Source: Anaeramoeba flamelloides (Eukaryota > Metamonada > Anaeramoebidae). From it: 64,000 nt of DNA. Positions within the stretch are counted from its first letter, which is position 1. Every line of letters begins with the position of its first letter. Shown in pieces: positions 44,501 to 56,676 of the stretch. The stretch is from NCBI GenBank assembly GCA_027625915.1, contig JANTQA010000042.1, positions 6,646,001-6,710,000 on the forward strand. The letters are read 5' to 3'. The position numbers and the translations under genes are program-made. The notes below the pieces were generated by a model. It did not search any database, had not been told where the DNA came from, and was given only the letters and a program-made list of their open reading frames with translations.

Positions 44501-47342
44501 AAATTGATAAATTTCAAAATATAAATTATATTAATTAAAATCTTTTTGCTATTTTTTAAAGAAAATTTTAGCATTTTATGATAATTATTGATTACAATTA
44601 TTAATAAGGGCAAATACATTGTAATAATCTGAGACTTTTTTTCAAAATTGGATTTTAATTTTTCATTACGATCATGTTTTATTAAAATTTTATTAATCAA
44701 AGAAAACGCGATTAATAAATTGGATTCTATTAACTCTAGCTGTTTAATTTTGAAAATCAACTGCAATTGCGAAACAATTAAGCCAATAAAGAAATGCTTT
44801 TTGTTCAAATTTTGCAATTCAAAATCACAATTATTCTTTTTTTGATTATTTATTGGGAAGAAAATTGGTAAATTTAATTGCAAATAATTTTCGTTATCCA
44901 ACAGCAATTTCAAAAAATTAAACTTAAATTGAAATAATTGAATTGAATAGTTTTCCATATCTTTAATGATATTTAAATTCTTTAAATAATCAACAATTAA
45001 TTTGAAAACATTTTTTTTGGGGATAATCAATAATAAATCTTTTAAAAAATATGCAACGGATTGATTAATTTGATTTGAAATGTCATGACAATTTTTAAAA
45101 TTTAATTTTATCTGTAATCTGAGTAATATTAACAATTCTTCAATTTTTTTGAAATAATTATTTTTAAAAAAATTGTTTTTGTTTCTGCTCATTGATTAAA
45201 TTAGATTCATTTAAATATAAAATCATTGATTTAATAATAATTCCACAAAGAAACCAAGTATTTTGAATCACCTCTGAATTTTGTATTTTTAATATTAATT
45301 CTTTCTTTAATCTTTTATTCCACAGTTTAATTAATTCTTCAAAAATAAGAATATTTCCATTTCCAATTTCTTTTTCTCCTTTATTTTCACAGTCATTTTC
45401 TTTTTGCTTTTCTTTAGGTTCCTTTTCCTTTTCCTTTTCTATGGGTTTCTTTTCTTTTTGCTTTTCTTTGGTTTCCTTTTCTTTTTGCTTTTCTTTGGGT
45501 TCCTTTTCTTTTTGCTTTTCTTTGGTTTCCTTTTCTTCTTCCTTTTTTTCATTGTTAATTTCATTCCCTTTTCCATTTTTTCGGTCATTTGCTATTTTTG
45601 GAGAGCCGCTATAATGGAAAATATTATTTAAATAGCATCGAAGTATTTGATTTTGAAATTTGGAATTATTACTTTTTTCAAACTTTGTTAAAAATGATAA
45701 AAAAATTTTAAAAATCTTTTTTTTCATCTTGGAATTATTTTCTAATAAAAAAATCGTAAAAAAAATATCCATAATAATATGTAAATACTCAATAATTATT
45801 TCAATTGGTAACATTAACATTTTATTAAAATACTTTAAAAATTTTATATTTATATCTGTCTCAATATTGCTCTGGTTTTCAATTATTTTATTATAAGAAT
45901 TAAATAATTTATGTAATAATTGATTGTTTGGAAATACTGTGCTGATTAATTTTGTATTTATTTGGATTAATTGGTTTTTATTTCGTTTCCCTTTCCCTTT
46001 CCCCCTTCCCTTCCCCTTCCCTTTCCCCTTCCCTTTATTGTTATCATCCACATTACTTAATATGTCCGAAATGGTTGGTTTATATAAATCCTTCAAATAA
46101 TTATTTTCTGTTAACTCCAGGAATATTTTTAAAAAGCATTTATCTTGAATATAATTCTTTTTATTATTTAACATTAGGATCGAGTATCCAATTAGCTTTT
46201 TATTGCCATTTGCTTCAACCTGATAAATAGTGAAAAATAAATGATCTTTCATTCCAATATTTGCAGGTAATGAGATTTTAATTTCATCATTAAATTGTTG
46301 GGTTTTTTTATAATTCTCATGAATTGTTGTCCACATTTTGTTTTTAAATCCAGACCCATTTAATTGGCCATATATATTAAAAATACCTTCATCATTTAAA
46401 TTATCATTATTTTTATATTCAATTTTTATTGAAATTGATTTTGAAGCCGTTTTCACATTAAGAAATTTTCTTGGGTAAATATATAGATTATTAATATATT
46501 CATGATTTGGCACAGTTCGTGGGTTTGGTAAAAAGCTTTGAATTTTTATACAATTAATTTCTTTTTTCTCATTATCATTTTTATCATCATTATCATTTTT
46601 ATTATCATTATTATTTTGAGTATTATTAATAATTGCGTTTTTATTATTATTTTCATTTTCATTTTCATTTTCATTTTCATTTTCATTTTCATTTTCATTT
46701 TCATTATTAATGGTGTTTCCATTTTTATTTTCAGTAGAAATTTTATGATCATTCTCATTTTGATTATTATTAAAAACCATTTTTCGATTGCACTCATCTA
46801 TAATATTCAAATTTTGGAATTCATCATATGAAATTTCTTTCATTTTAAATTTAAAATTATCAAAATTTAATTTTTGTTTGGTGTCTTTTTCTTTTGGATT
46901 CATATTAATGAATCTCACAATTTCCTTATCGAAATGAAAATCTTTTGCTTTTAATAGTTTTGATAATTGAATTCCTTTTTCAAATTTTGGTGATAATTCA
47001 GTATTCTGGTTAAATAATGGAATGATTGCAATTGCAAAAGTTTCTTTTAACATATTTGGGTTTTTATTGATTATTGATTTTATTATTACTTGGAATTGGT
47101 TTAATGTTTTTTCTTGAATATTTGAATTTGAATATAATTTAAGAGTCTCATAATTATTTCCTTGAAAAAATCTTTTAATTTTAATAACTAAATAGACATC
47201 ATTTTCTTGAATAATTGTTGTTGGTAAAGTAAAAACACAGCCATTTATTTTTGTTTTATGTTCGGCCTTGTTTTTTATTTGTTTACTTTGATCGTTCTCA
47301 TTATTGTTGTTGTTACCATTGTTGTTGTTTTTGTTGTTGTTT

Positions 47343-47374
<32 letters not shown>

Positions 47375-48549
47375 ATCATTGTTACCATTGTTGTTGTTGT
47401 TGTTGTTGTTGTTTTCAAAGTTCTTTTTGATGTTGAATTTCATTTTCCAACCTTCAAATTGTGATGATTTTAATTCAAAATTAAAATTTTCACAGATCTT
47501 GGTCCCAAGATTAAAAGAAAATAATGAAGCTGTACAAAAAAATGGTTCAACATTAAACTTGAAAGAGGATGGTTGAAACAAAAAATACCTATTTTTTAAA
47601 ATGGGATAATTTAAAATAGGGAATCTGTTATCGAAAAATAAAGATGTTGAAGTTCTTTTTTGTTCAAACAGTTCAAATAAAGATCTATTTTGTTTTTCCT
47701 TTTTCAGCCCAACTTGATTAGTTTCTTGTTTTTTGGAATGATCGTGATCCTTGTTTTCTTTATTCTTAAATTGCTGTATTAAATTTGGTTCGAGTAAATA
47801 AAACGGAAAGTTTTTCCTTTGTTCACTTTTGTTTCGAAAAGGTAAATACCCCTCCTCGTCTAATATTTTGTACAAAAAATTGTTAACTCCTTTCTTATTG
47901 ACTAAGGGTATACTCTTTTGGTTTTGCGAAATTAAATTCGTTCGATTTAAAGTCTTCAAAAATTCAACCAAAAGAGAATTTTCTTTTGAAATGAGGTTTT
48001 TTGTTTTGGTTTTGTAGTCGCTTTCATATTGGAATAGTTTTTGTTGTTCGTTTTTTGTTGATCCTTGCTCCTCATGGTTTTCTTTTTGATCCTGTTTCTT
48101 TTTGTTTTGGAACCATCCTAAATCATCAATGCTATTGCTAACAATTTCCACAGTATCAGAATATTGCCTTCCGCCCCAAACTACTCTCGGTTGTTTTCTT
48201 TTCATTGCTTCGACACAATATCTTACAACATTCGAAAAAGGCAATTCAAATATTTGATCCTTATTGTTCCAAATTACAGATGTTTAGAGCAAAATTGATA
48301 AGAGAAGAAAAAACAAGAATTAAAATCAGGTTTGGGTTTTTTGGTATTCTTTTTAAAAAAAAAATTTCAAACAGGAAAACTATTTTGAGTATTCGAAATC
48401 GCGACTATTTCCTCAACAGTAATACAACCCTCGTTCATTTTTATTAAATCCGGGTATTTGGTTTTTTGAACATACAAGGAGTTTGCAGTTGTGTAGAAAT
48501 CATAGTCTTCTTTGTTTAGTGCTTCTAAAAAATTTAATTCCTCAAACAT
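41592..48549 (-). CDS. DOCK-family Rho/Rac guanine nucleotide exchange factor (DHR-1, DHR-2)
   Basis: Start ATG 48,549 is directly preceded by an in-frame TGA; stop is at 41,592. A probable 113-nt intron (48,372-48,260, weak GTTTGA donor) follows about 58 codons. The rest is one long coding stretch of about 2,230 codons whose frame changes by one base at two T runs (45,166-45,172 and 43,779-43,786); across each, the protein continues sensibly. DHR-1 (C2-like, membrane lipid binding) lies at 46,540-46,080: NNLYIYPRKFLN, IYGQLNGSGFKNKMWTTIH, KISLPANIGMKDHLFFTIYQ. DHR-2 (catalytic) lies at about 43,150-41,690: GHYYRVAFFGEKF, EFIYKCNEE, KKTILTTKHHFPYMKTRVKI, TPIEVAIQALQNKI, and GSLLTQVHKGPLEYAKVFL holding the nucleotide-sensor Val. 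Motifs resemble DOCK6-11 (zizimin/Zir) members. Asn/Lys/Glu runs interrupt both domains. It activates Rho-family GTPases (Rac/Cdc42) in actin control. Confidence 0.9.
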
Positions 48550-49725
48550 TCAGAATGGTTAAACTTTAAAAAAATGAAATTTTTCTTTTTTTATCCATAA
48601 ATCTTCGCTTAAAGTTTACCTTCACTTAAAATTAATATCTTTTGTATTGAGACTAATTTTGTTCTGGCTTTTAATTCTGACGATTGTGTGGTCAGTGTGT
48701 TCTTTTGAATTTTTCTCCACTTTTGCTCTTGAAAGAGAATTTTGACAAACTTTTTATTTGAAATTTATTTTTCTAAAGAGATTTATTAAGGTATCCGTTC
48801 TTCCACAATTAGAGAGCAATTCAAATACTATTAACAATACCTATTTATAATTTTGAGATTGGTTTTTTGGAATAAGGTTAAACTTTAAAAAGAGTCCAAA
48901 CTTTGTTTTTATTTCAGATTTTTCAATTCTTTCTTTTTTGTTTTTTTTTTCAAATTTTGACTAAAAAATATCTCAAAATTTTCAAATTTTGTTATGTTTT
49001 TTTTTAATCACCACAAGTTCACTCTCAGAAATTACATTTTTTAATCTGGTAAAAGTGTCTTTACAACTATCAGAATTCGAAATATTCTCAAGATTGTAAA
49101 AAGTAGAAATAATAATGTTTTAAAGATCTCGAAAAAAATAAAAATCTTTTTCTATTTTTTTTTTTTTTTTATTTTTATTGAGGTAAAGATGAATATTACA
49201 TTCTTGTCAAACTTGGACTTAAATTTTCTTCTTGAAATTTAGGCGTAAAGACAGAGATTTCAGGATTACTAATTAATAAAATTAATATTATAGCTTTTCT
49301 AGTTTAAAATTAATTCATTAAGATTTAATTCCTTTTATTTGTTTTGTAAAATTAATCTATCTTTTGCAAAGGAAGGACATACCCAAAAAAAAATGATCAA
49401 TATTTTCTATATTTTCCTTATATTCATATTTGAATTATATATGATAATATTTATTTGAATTATTATTCATTGCATAATAATATAGAATTAAGCAGTGAGT
49501 GAATATTCTATATTTTGGAATTGTTGTGATTTATGGATAAATTCAATATTTTTGAGTTTCTAATAAATAGGTTGTTTTGGGTTTTTATTATTTTAAATAT
49601 TCTTGTTATGTGTAGTCAAGCATATATGTTTTATTTTTTCTCTGAATATGGGAAATAATTAGAAATTTTAAGAAATTTTCATTTAATTTCTAATATTAAT
49701 AGAATATAAAGATATTTTTCTTTAT
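48550..49725. other. Upstream region of the DOCK gene
   Basis: Should hold the promoter of the DOCK gene. AT-rich, with no recognised element or ORF. Confidence 0.45.
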
Positions 49726-49965
49726 TTCTAAAGAATAGAACAATCAAAGATTTTACTCTATTCTTTTGCATTTTGGAAAGTTAACGAAAAGTATCGTCAA
49801 GTGTCTAGCTTTACCAGAATTCAAAAAAATTGAGTAAAATCAAATATTCTGCTCAATTCTTTAAATTCTGATGAAGATAAAGGAGTTTTTTTCTAATTTA
49901 CGAAATTAAAACAAAATTTTTGAAATTTTCTTTTTATTTCTAAAATTAAAAAAAAACAAAAATTA
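49726..49965. repeat. Hairpin repeats (family H, copy 2)
   Basis: Same two hairpin types as at 2.05-3.4 kb: CCAGAATTCAAAAAAATTGAG paired with CTCAATTCTTTAAATTCTG, then TTTTTTCTAATTTACGAAATTAAA paired with its complement, with the linker AACGAAAAGTATCGTCAAGTG. More diverged than the other clusters. Confidence 0.6.
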
Positions 49966-50399
49966 CTTCTAGCTAGTGGAATTCAATAACTCATTCAAAT
50001 GAAAATTCTATGTATATTTTTTAAGAAGCTTTATTTTCTTTGTATTCCAATGAAATTTATCGTACATACTTTGATTATAATTTTATTAGTTTAACAAGAT
50101 ATGTAGTTGAGATAAATTTTTTAATTTATTTTTGAATTTAAATTTCTATTTATTAATTGGGATAACCAGATTTTTTAAATTTAAATTCTTTTTTATCAAC
50201 TCTAATTCGAATATCTTGGTTTTTTGAGCATATTTCAGTAAAAATTGTATTAATCAAAGATTTTTTTTAAGTTATGGTTAAATTCCATAATCATATATTT
50301 CTGGCCAATATTTCATATAGATTAAATAAAACATTTCCACAAAATTCAAAAAGTTTCATTTTATACGGTAAACTTGATTGTTTTTACTTTACATAATAA

Positions 50400-50600
50400 A
50401 AAAAAAATTTCCATGGTTAAGATATAAACTTTCAATGAAAATTAATGTATAAAAATAATACCTAATTTAGGCATATTTTTTTGGAATTTTTTTAACAAAA
50501 AATATCTCATTAGAATACAAATTTGGACTGTAAATTGGAATTTTATTTACTTTAATTTTCTTCTGAAAGTTTGTGTCATAAAGGTGGGTCTGGTTGTATT
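50400..50600. mobile_element. Worn palindromic MITE P (copy 7)
   Basis: GATATAAACTTTCAATGAAA on the left and CTGAAAGTTTGTGTCATAAAGGTG then GGTCTGGTTGTA on the right follow the P layout, with many substitutions. Confidence 0.5.
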
Positions 50601-50945
50601 CTCTAATTTTAGTATATTATCTATTGGATTTCAGCATTTTACAAATTATTATTACAAAATATTGGTAAACCAATAAAAAAGAATTAAGATCCAGGTATTT
50701 AACATTTGCATTAGATAAATTTTCTTTTTATTTTCTTTTTTTTTATTATTATTCAGAATATCTATTTTCTTAAGAATTATTTATTCTGATAGTATATTGA
50801 AAAGAAAAAACAATAAAAATGAATAGAGAAAAGAAATTTCAGTCTATTTTTTGATAGCTCTAATTGTAAATAGAAAAAAAAATAAAAGCAAAACAAAGTC
50901 AACTATTCTTAACCTTGATCATTCTTAGACTTTCCATTTTACAAA

Positions 50946-51147
50946 TACAGTCAGTTTCACTTTTAAGGCACAAACTTTCAACGAAATTTAAGGCACAAAA
51001 AACTCTCAAATTAAGGTACAAAATTTGGAATTTTTTTTTTTTTACAATTTATTTTACTAGAATCTGAATTTTGTGCCTTAATTTGAGATTTTATTTGTGC
51101 CTTAAATTTCGTTGAAAGTTTGTGCCTTAAAAGTGAAACTGACTGTA
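50946..51147. mobile_element. Palindromic MITE P3
   Basis: Begins TACAGTCAGTTTCACTTTTA and ends TAAAAGTGAAACTGACTGTA, a perfect match of the termini; arms carry GGCACAAACTTTCAACGAAA and its complement. About 200 bp. The least-decayed P copy. Confidence 0.9.
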
Positions 51148-51205
51148 TAATATTTTTTTTTTATCCAAGACTAACAAAAATAATGACACAAAGGTAATTC
51201 CAAAA

Positions 51206-51985
51206 AGTTGTGTTTTTTTTTTTTCAACATTTCAGAAAAAATCATCTTTTTTAGTGAAAGTGTTAATTGATTGACATTGCCAAATTAAGTTTAATATTAA
51301 TACTGATTGAATAAAATGCTATGGTATTTATTTCAAAATATGTTCTTTGAAATATTTCTAAGAAATGAAAAAAAAATTATATTCAGTTCCACTTTAAGGC
51401 ACAAACTTGTAATGAAATTTAAGGCACAAAAATAAAAACCTCTAATTAAGGCACAAAATTCAGGTTCTAGTAAAATAAATTGTAAAAAAAAAATTCCAAA
51501 TTTTGTGCTTTAATTTGAGATTTTTTTGTGCCTTAAATTTCATTACAAGTTTGTGCCTTAAAGTGGAACTGACTGTAATACTTTTTTTGGTGAAAACAAT
51601 TTACGGCCAATTTCAATAAAAAACTGGAAATATGGAAATGGTACAAATGTTTTTTTAAACAATCAAATGTAGTTATATGTTATCAATTCTATTTGGAAAT
51701 TTACTAAGATTACTCAAGTTATGAAAACGTTTTTTCAATCAAGCAGAAAATAATAAACACGAATTTTCACAACATAAAAAATATCGGATAAAATCGGGAT
51801 TAGTAAATTTACTATCTTTTAGTTATGTAATACAATACTAATAAACAAAAGAAATTATTGCCAAGAAACTGTAAATACTAATTAATGATTTTGGATGTTT
51901 AAATACTTTTTTGAAGATTGAGTTGAAAAGATATATTTTAAAAAAAAATTGCTCCAATTTATTGGAAATGGCTTATTTGAAGGGT
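51206..51985 (+). repeat. Dispersed repeat R, copy 3, split by P4
   Basis: Aligned with 61,360-61,925: AGTGTTAATTGATTGACATT-CC-AATTAAGTT, TATTAATACTGATTGAA, CTATGGTATTTATTTCAAAATAT, then after P4 CTTTTTTTGGTGAAAACAAT, GGAAATGGTACAAATG, CACGAATTTTCAC, ATATCGGATAAAATCG and AATGATTTTGGATG. R copy 4 lacks P and so shows the pre-insertion site. Confidence 0.65.
51380..51577. mobile_element. Palindromic MITE P4, inserted in R copy 3
   Basis: Right end GTGGAACTGACTGTA; left end slightly worn (TATATTCAGTTCCACTTTAAG). Both arms hold AAGGCACAAA. The unoccupied equivalent in R copy 4 is AAATAGCACTTTTTTTGG, so the insertion point is at a TA-like site. Confidence 0.8.
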
Positions 51986-52389
51986 ATTTTGCTCCATACA
52001 TTTTTCGATTTTGTTCTTTTTCTCTTGAGATTCGAAAGAATATTAAATTTGCATTTTTAGGAATTTGGAAATTTTAGTAATAAAATCCTAATTTTTATCA
52101 CTTATTGTTCTCCAAAATAATCATTATACTTTTAAGTTGGGTATTATCAACTGTAGTGGAACTAACCTATTTTTTACTTTATACTATTATTAATATTTAA
52201 ATCATGTAAAGAATATTGTCTTTCTTTAGAAATATAAGTATATAAATGGGATTACAACAAAATATAAACAAGAAATATGTTTCTTTTAATTAATTTAAAA
52301 ATATAATTCTCAAGTTATTGAAAGATTAAATTGTAATTTTTAAATAAATATTGAAGTTAGTTTGCAAATTTTCAGTTAAGTAGAGTAAG

Positions 52390-53820
52390 TGTGATTTATA
52401 AAGTTTGAACACAACGGTAAATATGAAAATGAATTCTTTAAATAATTTCTTTAACCAAATACATTGAATATTTTAATGATTATAAGAGTGAAATATATCC
52501 TAATAGAATAAATTTATCATATAACTAAAAAATGGAAATCAAAAAAATGAAAAAATTGATCAAGAAAAAAAAATAATAATCATTTATTTCTTGTTCTTCT
52601 CTGTAACATTTGGCAAACTTACTTCTTCTTATTTGGTTTTATTTTAAATACTTCAATGGAAATATTTTTGTTTGAAAAATTTTTTATTAACAAATTACTT
52701 TATATCTCTAAAGAAGTCGCAAACTGAATTATAATTCTTATTTTCGTTTAAACTATCTAATTCAAGTTTTGAGTCAAAAAAAAAAAAAAAAAAAAAACGA
52801 AATTTTTAAAAATTATCCTTCGGGAATAAAGATTTATTTTATGTATTTGTTTGATTTCAAAAATATTTATTTTCAATTGTAAATTAAAAACTCAAAATTA
52901 TTCTTAACTGGGTTTTACATATTTTTTTCAATTTTTCTTTGGGTATAAATCTTTGTAGTTTTTTTTTTATTTCCAATAATCCAACATCTTTACTTTAATC
53001 TTTGAAATATTATTCTTTCTTTGGGCTTTCTTGATCAAAAAATATTTGAAAATTAGAATTTTGAAAACAAATTTATAAAAAAAGGTTTTGGTTAAATAAT
53101 AATAAATAGTAATGGGGCCAGAAATACAAGACAACGAATTGTTTGAATTAATCCAAATTAAGAAGTAAGTAAAAAAAAAATTTTAAAATCTTCGAAAATA
53201 TACAGTCAGTTTCACTTTTAAGACACAAACTTTGAACGGAATTTAAGGCAAAAAAAAATCTCAAATTAAGGCACAAAATTCAAATTATAGTAAAATAATT
53301 TGTGTCTTAAAAGAATTTCTAATTTTGTGCTTTAATTTGAGATTTTTTCGTTCCTTAAATATCGTTGAAAGTTTGTGTCTTAAAAGTGGAACTGACTGTA
53401 CTTTTGATCAGATTTTTTTTTTTCATTCTTGATATCAACAAGTTTATTTGCAAAGGTGATCTTTCTTGTTTGATTTTCGTATAGAAAGTATTTAATTTGT
53501 TCAAACTACATACCTTTTTAGGTCTATTTTTTTTTTTGGTGTATTCTTGGATTCACTTTAAATTATCACACTTAAAAACATTTCTAGATCCAAAGCCTAA
53601 TTTAATAAAACCAAAATAATAATCGAAAAAAATGTTGAAAAAATTGAAAAAATAGAGGTTCAACTCTTAATAACTTTGGTTTACTTTTCTTTTCACAAAT
53701 AGAGCAAAGAATGGCATTTTGAGTTTTAAAGTTTCAGTGTCAGATGGCACTCAAAAAATCTTTTTCATAAAGTTTATTGCAATTAGAATTTTACAAAATG
53801 GTAAAATGTACCAACTTCCT
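52390..53820 (+). mobile_element. Interspersed element F, copy d, split by P5
   Basis: Same order as F copy b: TTTCTTTAACCAAATACATTG, AAAATTGATCAAGAAAAAAA, AATAATAATAAATAGTAATGG, AGAGCAAAGAATGGCATTTT, ending CAAAATGGTAAAATGTACC. P5 (53,202-53,400) sits within it. The left end is worn. Confidence 0.6.
53202..53400. mobile_element. Palindromic MITE P5, inserted in F copy d
   Basis: TACAGTCAGTTTCACTTTTA at the left and TAAAAGTGGAACTGACTGTA at the right, with AAGGCA motifs in both arms. Its position inside F shows that P was active after F. Confidence 0.87.
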
Positions 53821-53822
53821 TA

Positions 53823-53940
53823 CAATCAGTTCCACTATTGAAATACAAACTTTCAAAGAAAAAATAAATCACAAAATTCAAATACCAATAAAATAATTTT
53901 TGAAAAAATTCTAAATTGTGTGCTTCAAGGTGAAGTCATT
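53823..53940. mobile_element. Truncated palindromic MITE P (copy 6)
   Basis: Starts TACAATCAGTTCCACTATTG and keeps one arm (AAACTTTCAAAGAAA, AAATCACAAAATTC); the second arm fades after about 110 bases. It abuts the right end of F copy d. A separate arm-end fragment (GCCTTAAAAGTGAAACTGA) lies at 55,086-55,104. Confidence 0.55.
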
Positions 53941-54500
53941 TACCGTGAATTTGTTCCTGGCTCGTGGAGTGACTTGTTACAATAAAGGGTATTGTGAAAT
54001 AACTTCTTTTGGTTTACAAAATTCAAATAACAAAAAAAAATTTGAGAGTGATCTCTTCATTTGAAAAAAATTCAATTAACAATAAAAATATCAAAAATCT
54101 CAATTCTCAAAAAATATAATAAAAAAAAAGTTGAAAAAGATATTCCCAATCCAAACAATTCAATTTTAAATAAAAAAAATCTATTTATTTGCTTTTTACA
54201 TATATACTGGATTAAATTTCGAAAATTTAAAAACAAGGGTTTTTTTTAATTCAATCTAATTTGTGGTTATTTTTTAACAATCTAAATTTGACAAAGAAAT
54301 AATTTTGAAACATTATTTGGATAAAAATAACTGATTTGTCTAAAAAAATGAAAAAAAAATCACCGGGATATTTTAAAAGTGGTTAGAGAGAACACTTCGG
54401 AAACTAACACAGTTGTTTTCAAAATTACAATGTACAAACCATTCTAATTGGAAATTTTGTTGAACTATTTGACTCTTTTTTCTAAAAATGTAACTCTTTT
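53925..54500 (+). repeat. Dispersed repeat G, copy 2
   Basis: Same-orientation partner of 12,410-13,100 (see that entry): GGGTATTGTGAAATAAC, TTAATTCAATCTAATTTG, AAATTTGACAAAGAA, CTTTTTTCTAAAAATGTAA. A short plus-strand open frame (54,061-54,249) within it has no domain. Confidence 0.5.
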
Positions 54501-55104
54501 TTGATTGTTGATTTCTATAAGTCATTCGAAAATTACATATTGGTTAATTTTTGATTGATATTAAGCATTCATAAAAATTTTAACTTTTTTTTTAATCCAT
54601 TTCAAATAATTAATTTTCACTGTAATAACTTAACCCTTAAATAAAGATTTTTTTATACCTTAAATTTCCCTTGAAAGTTACAGTTGTTCCAAGATTACAG
54701 TGAAATGTTATCAATATCAAAGTTTTATGTTGGTATCGATTTTTAAATTTAAGTATATAAGAATTAGAAAGCTTATATTGAAAATATTTTTTCATAAATG
54801 AGTTGATATGAAAAATTTTCTTCTAATGTGATCCAAAAATAAATTCATTTTTTAGAGGTAATTTTATGTAGTTTCTTAATGAATTTTTGATGTTGAGAGT
54901 CATTTTGGGTTCTGAATATTTATTTTAAGAAAATTAGAAAAAATTCTTGAATATTAACTCTTTTAGGAATTTTTTTTTTTTTCAATATGAGCTTGATTAT
55001 TCTCGTATTGAACTTTTTAAAAAGTTATATCAATACAAAATTTGATATTGATAAAATTCCACAGTAGCTTTGGATTGACTGTATTGCCTTAAAAGTGAAA
55101 CTGA
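54501..55104. other. AT-rich stretch with P-like scraps
   Basis: Words such as TTATACCTTAAATTTCCCTTGAAAG (54,650-54,675) recall P arms but no boundaries can be set. Nothing else recognised. Confidence 0.35.
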
Positions 55105-55234
55105 AATAAATTGAGAAAAAATTATTTAGATCTAAAAATTGAAAATTTATTTTGACAAGAATTATGTATTAAATAAAACTCATAGAATATGTTCTATTTC
55201 TTCAATAAAACTGGTGACATTTGACTGAAAAAGA
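55105..55234 (+). mobile_element. Fragment of element K (right end)
   Basis: Matches the right 125 bp of K1: GATCTAAAAATTGAAA, ACTCATAGAATATGTTC, CATTTGACTGAAAAAGAGTT. The left part is missing; it adjoins a P fragment. Confidence 0.6.
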
Positions 55235-55866
55235 GTTTGGTCTGAAAAAAATTCCAAAACAAATGAATAAATAACCCAAATTACAATATATTCTGTAGAA
55301 AATCCCATTTTTTCAAGAAGAATAAGGAAAATGAAGTCAAATTTTTCTGCATTTATTATTGAAATACCAGTATTTCCTGACTTTAATATTCAATTATCTT
55401 TTTTTGGCTGATATTGTTTAGATGTAAATAAACACAGTGACAAATGATAGGTAAAATTGGTAACTCCAAATTAAAAAAATGGTTAATGAAAAAAAAAAAG
55501 TTAAAATTATATTTATTTTAATCGAAAAAAAAGACCCTTGTTTTTCAATTCTTTTCTTTTCTTAACAAAAAAAAACTTGATTTTGTAAATTTTAAGAACA
55601 ACAAGTTTTTTTTTTCAAAGAAAAAGGAAAGAGTTTGAAAATTTAAGAACAATGGTACAAAGGAATTTTAAGGTCGAGAATATGTAAAAAATATCTATTT
55701 TAGAAGAGTTTTAAGAAAAAAATTATTAATAAAGAACCCTTTTTTAAAATCTGATCAATAAAGCAAGTATCAATCCCAAATAAAAAAGACTAATATAAAG
55801 TTAAGAAGAAGGAGGAGGAGGGGGGGGAGAAGGAGAACAGCTCCAAAGAAAAAAGAATGAATGGAT

Positions 55867-56388
55867 CTAATTTTTGTACCAATTAAAAACCATTCTCTTT
55901 CTGCTTCGATCATTAATTTTGCTAAACCCAATTCTTTCCAAATATGCGATCAAACCACGTTGTAAATTTTTTGAGGTTACAACGCTTTTGTTGATTTGGG
56001 TGTAAATAACAAAGAGTCTTTTGTCAACAACAATTCTTTTTTTTGTTTTGAGTGCGTCTGGGAATCCAGATAAAAGTGTAGGGTCGTATAACTTGAATGC
56101 GGCCAGCCGTTGGCGCCACGAGGGGCTTGGGTTTGACATTAGAAAGAGACTCAGTTCTTGGAAACTCATTTGATCACGGTTTTCGAGAGAAATAATTGGG
56201 TACGATTCTTCGTCGGATTGATCACTATTTGGATCGCTTTGTGGTATTATCTCCCGATCATCCATTTTTTCGAGTAAGGGCTCTTTGTTGTGTGTTTTTA
56301 TTGTCATTTGGGTTGTTGATAAAAGTCTTGTTAGAATGAACAATCCAAGAGAAGACTATTAAAAAATTAAGTTTTTATTGCAGATATG

Positions 56389-56425
<37 letters not shown>

Positions 56426-56676
56426 CCAGAAATTGGAATTAAGTAGAAAAGAGTGGAAGGGCTCAGAATTTAGTCTGGAATTTCTCTTTTTTTATTTCTT
56501 TGTATATTGTTTTTTTGTTTTTGTCAATTTAGATCAAATCAAATATTTACGGGATAATCAAATTTTCCACGTGAAAGGTATTGTAAAGCCTCGGATCGCC
56601 CACACCCAATCTCTAAAGAAAAATCAGAAACCAATTGTTCGCGTTTTTTTTGAGGAATTGTTGAGATAGCTGACAT
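55867..56676 (-). CDS. Small protein with UBA-like N-terminus (2 exons)
   Basis: Exon 1 is 56,676-56,551, exon 2 is 56,355-55,867, separated by a 195-nt intron with GTAAAT donor and AATAG acceptor, in phase 0; a 30-odd base T run (sense strand) lies in the intron. The 204-residue product begins MSAISTIPQKKREQLVSDFS then LEIGCGRSEALQYLSRGKFD. This is the helix pattern of UBA-like domains found at the start of NXF/TAP, p47 and related ubiquitin-linked proteins. Then comes an acidic linker (SDPNSDQSDEES) and a conserved-looking basic C-terminus (SPSWRQRLAAFKLYDPTLLS, KRLFVIYTQINKSVVTSKNL, RGLIAYLERIGF) that I do not recognise. Without exon 1 the larger exon would have no good ATG context except an internal one (TTQMTIK). 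Function is unknown; a role in ubiquitin or adaptor binding is only inference. Confidence 0.65.

Noticed and set aside
33050-53400. A CRISPR-like array of similar palindromes
   Set aside because: Spacing is irregular (kilobases), units are 200 bp with TA ends, and the genome is eukaryotic; these are MITEs.
56433-56669. Plus-strand frame ending QSLKKNQKPIVRVFFEELLR
   Set aside because: The opposite strand carries a better supported first exon with ATG, UBA-like pattern and a splice donor.
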